The position numbers and the translations under genes are program-made. From WTFV01 sp965203525 (GTDB lineage: Bacteria; Acidobacteriota; Vicinamibacteria; Vicinamibacterales; UBA8438): 64,000 nt of DNA. Positions 60,146 through 64,000 of this stretch are shown here, in pieces. Where the stretch lies: contig OZ241898.1 in assembly GCA_965203525.1 (NCBI GenBank), forward strand, positions 3,162,001-3,226,000, in the 5' to 3' direction. Under the pieces are notes generated by a model. The model searched no databases, had not been told where the DNA came from, and saw only the letters and a list, made by a program, of their open reading frames with translations. The first letter of the stretch is position 1, and each line of letters opens with the position of its first letter.

Positions 60146-60250
60146 CATGAGCCGTGGAAAGAACGCGGCCGGACCTTGCGCGGCGCGGGCCCTGATTGGC
60201 GCGGGAGCGTCTGCATGAGCCGTGGAAAGAACGCCGGCCGGACCTTGCGC
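60146..60250. repeat. duplicated gene start, 68-bp period
   Basis: The ATG and about 35 following bases of the cupredoxin gene (60214-60250) also occur at 60146-60181, one base shorter. Confidence 0.93.
60147..60218 (+). CDS. 23-codon upstream ORF overlapping the cupredoxin start
   Basis: ATG 60147, in the first copy of the duplicated gene start, opens a 23-codon frame. Its TGA (60216-60218) overlaps ATG 60215 of the next gene (ATGA). It could act as a translational coupler; whether it is translated is unknown. Confidence 0.35.
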   Translation: MSRGKNAAGPCAARALIGAGASA

Positions 60251-60907
60251 AGCGCGGCCCGCCGGCATGCGGCGGCCGCCTGCCTCGCCGCGTTCGCGGC
60301 CGGCGCCGCCTGCGGAAACGGTCCGCCCGATACGCCGCCGCCGGTGGAGCCGCCGACCGCCAGCGCCGCGCCGGCCCCCGCCGGCGCGGGCCTGACGGTC
60401 ACCGGCGCCGCGCCCGTCGCGCTGGACGGATCGCTCACCGTCGTGATCCTCGAGCCCCTGGCGGGGGCCGCGTTCGAGCCTCCCGCCGAGCCGGTGCGGA
60501 TGGACCAGCTCGGGATGGAGTTCCTGCCGCCGGTGCTGCTCGCGAACGTCGGGCAGCCGGTGCACTTCCGCAACAGCGAGGACGTGCTGCACAACGTGCG
60601 CGTCTACAACATCGACACGCGGGAAACCGCCTTCAACATATCGACTCCGATCGGCGGCACCTACGAGCACCGCTTCGACACCGCCGGCACCTATCGCGTC
60701 GCCTGCGACATTCACCCCGCCATGGGGGCCAGCGTCGTCGTGACGTCGTCGCCCCATGCCGCGGTGGCCGGCCGCGACGGCCGCTTCGTGCTCGACGACG
60801 TGCCCGGCGGGTCGTACACCGCCGTCGTGCAGGCCGGAACGGAACGCAGCCGCCATGCCGTGACCATCGCGCCCGGCGCCGCCGACCTGGATCTCGGCGG
60901 AAGCTGA
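60215..60907 (+). CDS. exported cupredoxin-like protein
   Basis: This 230-residue protein has an export signal with a possible lipobox cysteine (A-G-A-A-C, residue 33) and then a Pro-rich linker. A plastocyanin-like domain follows, with V-L-H-N-V-R-V-Y-N and C-D-I-H-P-A-M, i.e. the His, Cys, His, Met copper set. The last 40 residues resemble a regulatory-like beta strand pair. A single-copper electron carrier near the haem and copper genes of this region is plausible. Confidence 0.8.
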   Translation: MSRGKNAGRTLRSAARRHAAAACLAAFAAGAACGNGPPDTPPPVEPPTASAAPAPAGAGLTVTGAAPVALDGSLTVVILEPLAGAAFEPPAEPVRMDQLGMEFLPPVLLANVGQPVHFRNSEDVLHNVRVYNIDTRETAFNISTPIGGTYEHRFDTAGTYRVACDIHPAMGASVVVTSSPHAAVAGRDGRFVLDDVPGGSYTAVVQAGTERSRHAVTIAPGAADLDLGGS

Positions 60908-60962
60908 CCGGACGCGAACCGATCAAGCCCGCCGGCGCGCAGGACGGAACGCGCGGACGAGG

Positions 60963-61379
60963 TCAGCGCGGCCCGCCGGCGCACAGCCGATCGACGGCAT
61001 CGCGGGCGGAGATGATCGGAATGCCTTCGACGTCCTCGAGGGACAGCATGTGTTTCTTGTCTCCGGAAACGATCACGTCCGCGCGGCCGGCGATCGCGGC
61101 GGCCAGGATCAGGTTGTCGGCGTCGTCGGGCGAGTCGCCGACGTCCGGCAGATCGGTAACCACCTCGGCGACCGACCGCAGGTTGCGAATCAGGTCCTCC
61201 GCTTCCCCGGGCAGGATGCGGGACCGCAGGCGGCCCCGGCCGAGAACGTCCTGCAGCTCGCGGAGTTGCGCGGTGGAAGTGATCAGCGTGCAACGTCCGC
61301 ACCGGACCTCATCCAGCAGCAGGCCCGGTGGTCCGCTTTCCGAGATCACCGCGCTCACGAGGACGTTGGTGTCGAGCAC
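60963..61379 (-). CDS. PIN-domain toxin (putative TA toxin)
   Basis: This protein of about 138 residues has the PIN acidic set: V-L-D-T-N-V-L-V-S, L-R-E-L, D-D-A-D-N-L-I-L-A-A-A and I-V-S-G-D-K-K-H. PIN toxins are ribonucleases. The only near start is GTG 61379, which trims one or two residues from the usual opening, so the true start may be non-standard. It overlaps the antitoxin gene by 71 bases in another frame. Confidence 0.78.
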   Translation of the reverse strand: MLDTNVLVSAVISESGPPGLLLDEVRCGRCTLITSTAQLRELQDVLGRGRLRSRILPGEAEDLIRNLRSVAEVVTDLPDVGDSPDDADNLILAAAIAGRADVIVSGDKKHMLSLEDVEGIPIISARDAVDRLCAGGPR

Positions 61380-61608
61380 GATCCGCGCGGGCTTGCGCGA
61401 CCACCTCGTCGGCGAGGGCCTGGACCTCCTCGTCCGAGAGGCGCCGGTTGCGCGCCCGGATCGATGCGACGGTCTCCCAGAAGATCGCCTGCCGGACGGC
61501 GTGGTCGACGAAGCGGGAAAGAGCCCCCTTCTTTCCACCGGTCCTGGCGAGATGGCCGCGGAGACTGCGGTCGGTTTCATCAGAGACGACGAGACTCCAT
61601 CTGGTCAT
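61309..61608 (-). CDS. RHH-type antitoxin partner of the PIN toxin
   Basis: This 99-residue protein opens with a strand (R-W-S-L-V-V-S-D-E) followed by helices, including L-A-R-T-G-G-K-K-G-A-L-S-R-F-V-D-H-A-V-R, the ribbon-helix-helix plan of antitoxins. It precedes and overlaps the PIN gene. The last 30 residues are read through the start of the PIN gene and may be a run-on end. ATG 61608 has AGGG six bases upstream. Confidence 0.78.
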   Translation of the reverse strand: MTRWSLVVSDETDRSLRGHLARTGGKKGALSRFVDHAVRQAIFWETVASIRARNRRLSDEEVQALADEVVAQARADRARHQRPRERGDLGKRTTGPAAG

Positions 61609-61736
61609 CTGTTGCCCTGGCTCGCATGCTTATGATCTTGTGCGTGTATGCGCAATCTAGCGGGCCGCGCGCGTTTCGGGCAAGCGCGCGACCACGCCTG
61701 CTTCCGCGGCACGTGACCGCGGCCCCAGGAGAACCC

Positions 61737-62765
61737 ATGAAGACCGTGCAGGAAATCGCGGATCACGTCGGCGGGCGCGTCCACGGCGACGGCGCCGTCG
61801 AAATCCGGACCGTCGGCAGCCTGGAGCGGGCGACGCGCGGGGCGCTGGCCTACGCCGAGGGGAAGCACCTTGCGCAGGTGGCCGCGACCGGGGCGTCGTG
61901 CGTGCTCGTCCCGGAAGTGGAGCCGCCCGACCGCACCGTGATCGTGGTCGCGAAGCCCCGCGTCGCGTTCGCCCGCGCCGCGCAGTGGCTGCTGCCTCCC
62001 CGCCTGCCGGCCCCGGGCGTGCACGAGACGGCCCTCGTCGCCCCGGACGCCGTCCTCGGCGCGGAGGTCTCGATCGGCGCCTGGACCGTCGTCGAGGCGG
62101 GCGCCCGGGTCGGCGCGCGCACCGCGATCTTCCCCGGCGGCTACGTCGGCGCCGGCGCGTCCCTCGGCGCCGACTGCGTCGTGTACCCGCGCGTGGTGCT
62201 CTACCCCGGCACGACGGTGGGGGATCGCGTGATCCTCCACGCCGGGGCCGTCATCGGCTCCGACGGGTTCGGCTTCGTCTTCGACGGCGAGCGGCAGGTC
62301 AAGGTGCCGCAGGTGGGACGGGCGCGGATCGGCGACGACGTGGAGATCGGCGCCAACGCGTGCGTCGACCGCGGCGCCCTGGACGAGACGGCGATCGCCG
62401 GCGGCGTCAAGATCGACAACCTCTGCCAGATCGGACACAACGTCCGCATCGGCGACCACGCGATCATCTCGGCCCAGACCGGCGTCGCCGGCAGCTCCAC
62501 CATCGGACGGGAGGCGGTCATCGGCGGCCAGGCGGGCATCGCCGACTACTGCCGCATCGACGACCGCGGCATCGTCGGCGCCCAGTGCGGCGTCCCGTCG
62601 CGCAAGCGCGTCCCCGCCGGCCAACCCTTCTGGGGCACCCCCGCACGGCCGCTCAAGGACGTCAAGAAGCAGCAGGGACACCTCCACCGCCTGCCCCGGA
62701 TGGCGGCCGAGATCGCGAGCCTGCGCGCGGAACTCGACGCCGTCAAGGCGCAGATCGGCAAGTGA
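61737..62765 (+). CDS. lpxD: UDP-3-O-acylglucosamine N-acyltransferase
   Basis: This 342-residue protein has an N-terminal uridine-binding domain, then a left-handed beta-helix of hexapeptide repeats (for example V-A-P-D-A-V-L-G-A-E-V-S-I-G). It also has D-G-F-G-F-V-F, K-I-D-N-L-C-Q-I-G-H-N-V-R-I-G with the catalytic-region His, and a C-terminal helix. LpxD adds the second acyl chain in lipid A synthesis, so the cell makes LPS. ATG 61737 follows CAGGAG. The end of the gene is duplicated downstream. Confidence 0.96.
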   Translation: MKTVQEIADHVGGRVHGDGAVEIRTVGSLERATRGALAYAEGKHLAQVAATGASCVLVPEVEPPDRTVIVVAKPRVAFARAAQWLLPPRLPAPGVHETALVAPDAVLGAEVSIGAWTVVEAGARVGARTAIFPGGYVGAGASLGADCVVYPRVVLYPGTTVGDRVILHAGAVIGSDGFGFVFDGERQVKVPQVGRARIGDDVEIGANACVDRGALDETAIAGGVKIDNLCQIGHNVRIGDHAIISAQTGVAGSSTIGREAVIGGQAGIADYCRIDDRGIVGAQCGVPSRKRVPAGQPFWGTPARPLKDVKKQQGHLHRLPRMAAEIASLRAELDAVKAQIGK

Positions 62766-62850
62766 CCCGGCCGAATTGCCGGGCCGGGTTGCGCCTCGGG
62801 GACGCCGCGTTCGACGCCGTCAAGGCGCAGATCGGCAAGTGACCCGGCCG
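62734..62850. repeat. duplicated lpxD end, 77-bp period
   Basis: Forty bases covering the last codons and TGA of lpxD (62734-62773) recur unchanged at 62811-62850. Further G-G-C-G-C-C-G-G-G-T-T-C-G-A-C-G-C-C-like pieces occur at about 62889 and 62949. Confidence 0.95.
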
Positions 62851-62967
62851 GGCACCGGACCCGGCTGCGCCGCTCGGGGACGCCGGGTTCGACGCCGCGG
62901 CGACCGTCCGGCCGCGGGCGGCGCACAGCGGACCGGTTGCGTCTCGGGGCCGCCGGGTTCGACGCCG

Positions 62968-64000
62968 TCAGGACGAAGCCCGGCGAGCGTCCCCCGCGGC
63001 CAGCGTCTGCGACACCGCGGCGGCCACCTGCTCCACCTCGACCGCGGCGAGGCAGGGCGGACGGCCGTCGGCGGACGGCGGCGCGGGGCATTCGTCGAAG
63101 AAGCGCTCGCGGCAGGGCGAGCAGCCGAACGCGGCCGACACCGCCGCGTGCGGCCCGGCGCCGGCCGAACGCGGCGCCGTCCGGCCCGGCGACGACGGCC
63201 CGTGGATGGTGACGGTCGGAATCCCGGCCGCCGCCGCCAGATGCGCCGGCCCGCTGTCGTTCCCGACGTAGAGCGCGCAGCGCTCGAGCAGCGCCGCCAG
63301 CTCCGGCAGCGTGGCGTCGCGGACCAGCGCCACCCCGTGCGCCGCGGCCCAGCCCGGCGGCGCGGCGAACGGGCGCCGGTCGTGCGCCACCACCGGGCGG
63401 CCCGCGCCCGACAACCGCTCCACCAAAGCCCGGAACCGCTCCGCCGACCAGGCGCGCGGCGTCTTCTCGGCGGCCGGGTTCACGAACACCGGACGGCAGT
63501 CGGCGGGCCAGACCATGGCCGCGAACAGCCGCGCCGCAAGAACCCGGTCGGCGGCGGTCAGCGCCAGCGGAGACACCGGCGGCCCCGGATCCCGGGCGTC
63601 GAGAACCCGCGCCAGATCGAGATACTCGTCGGTCCGGTGCGCCGCGGGCCGCGGCGCGACGGGGTCGGTCAGCAGCAGCCGGCGGTGGTCGGTGTCGTGT
63701 CCGATCCGCCGCCCGATCCCGGCCAGCCATGCCGTGAACGCGGCCTCGCAGGAGGGCGCCAGGAGAAGCGCCGCGTCCGCCCGGAGCGGCCGCAGCGCCC
63801 GCGCCGCCGCCCGGACCGCCGCCGCCCGCGCGAAGCCCGATCCATCCGGCGCGGCCACGGTGCGCGCGAAGACCCCCAGGCGTTCCACCAGCGGCAGGTG
63901 CGGCCGGCGCGCCATCCCGATCATCCGCACGTCCGGCCAGCGCGCGCGGAGCGCCTGCAGCGCGGGACGGGCCATCAGCAGGTCCCCCACCCAGTTCGGC
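62968..64000 (-). CDS. glycosyltransferase family 9 (heptosyltransferase-like), 5' end cut by window
   Basis: At least 344 residues are in the window, with the frame running on past base 64000. The first codons in the window read P-N-W-V-G-D-L-L-M-A-R-P-A-L-Q-A-L, the standard start region of WaaF-type GT9 enzymes. Y-V-G-N-D-S-G-P-A-H-L-A-A-A-A-G-I-P-T-V with D-S-G-P near residue 245 is the nucleotide-heptose motif. Next to lpxD it fits LPS core assembly; the exact sugar is not certain. Confidence 0.9.
   Translation of the reverse strand, partial: PNWVGDLLMARPALQALRARWPDVRMIGMARRPHLPLVERLGVFARTVAAPDGSGFARAAAVRAAARALRPLRADAALLLAPSCEAAFTAWLAGIGRRIGHDTDHRRLLLTDPVAPRPAAHRTDEYLDLARVLDARDPGPPVSPLALTAADRVLAARLFAAMVWPADCRPVFVNPAAEKTPRAWSAERFRALVERLSGAGRPVVAHDRRPFAAPPGWAAAHGVALVRDATLPELAALLERCALYVGNDSGPAHLAAAAGIPTVTIHGPSSPGRTAPRSAGAGPHAAVSAAFGCSPCRERFFDECPAPPSADGRPPCLAAVEVEQVAAAVSQTLAAGDARRASS

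Noticed and set aside
1..64000. tRNA, rRNA or phage/integrase genes
   Set aside because: No tRNA-like cloverleaf, rRNA segment, integrase or capsid motif was noticed on either strand by reading; a covariance-model scan was not possible here.

Overview
This 64-kb window is very GC-rich and has the style of a Gram-negative, probably Acidobacteriota-like (Vicinamibacteria-type) genome, perhaps from a sponge-associated or other marine lineage. The support is lpxD beside a heptosyltransferase-like gene (lipopolysaccharide), many Sec and Tat exported hydrolases, multihaem and copper proteins, paralogous exported families of unknown function, Uma2-type nucleases and an ankyrin-repeat protein kinase. 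The taxonomic assignment is inferred from gene style only; no rRNA or tRNA gene was seen.

Layout: 0-9 kb holds the end of a sulfatase-modifying-factor-like gene, lactate permease, an EVE protein, a serine hydrolase, a long Uma2 nuclease, two exported CHEGNY-family proteins and a metallo-beta-lactamase-fold hydrolase. 9-24 kb holds a linalool dehydratase/isomerase-like Tat protein, a YjbQ-domain protein, a two-VOC Tat protein, a VOC/GMC/Gfo-Idh operon, an M3 peptidase, an aldose epimerase and a small outer-membrane-like protein. 21.7-24.7 kb is a two-gene DUF3696 ATPase plus PLD-like module (candidate defence). 24.9-32.5 kb holds a Uma2 protein, a GMC oxidoreductase, formyl-CoA transferase, a ketopantoate reductase, a third CHEGNY protein and a short Uma2 protein.

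32.7-47.5 kb is the accessory core. It contains an Npt-type transporter fused to HEAT and cNMP-binding modules, a Ser/Thr kinase with about a dozen ankyrin repeats and a detached PPC-like domain, an ATPase-PD-(D/E)XK gene whose nuclease-coding end is duplicated around a higBA module, small membrane coiled-coil genes, and a lower-GC HepT toxin gene paired with an unusual HNH-like/MNT fusion. 47.6-61 kb is mainly exported redox proteins: a haem-site protein with a regulatory-like domain, an eight-haem cytochrome, a CxxCH-copper monooxygenase-like protein, an M20 amidohydrolase and a cupredoxin. It ends with a PIN/RHH toxin-antitoxin pair, lpxD and a truncated glycosyltransferase-9 gene.

Two window-wide patterns stand out. 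First, about 18 gene edges carry short direct duplications of the adjoining gene end or leader, very often at a period of 72-75 bp (73 bp most often). Second, many genes have a TANNNT-like -10 hexamer only 5-8 nt (usually 6) before the start codon, which suggests frequent leaderless transcripts alongside genes with strong Shine-Dalgarno sites.
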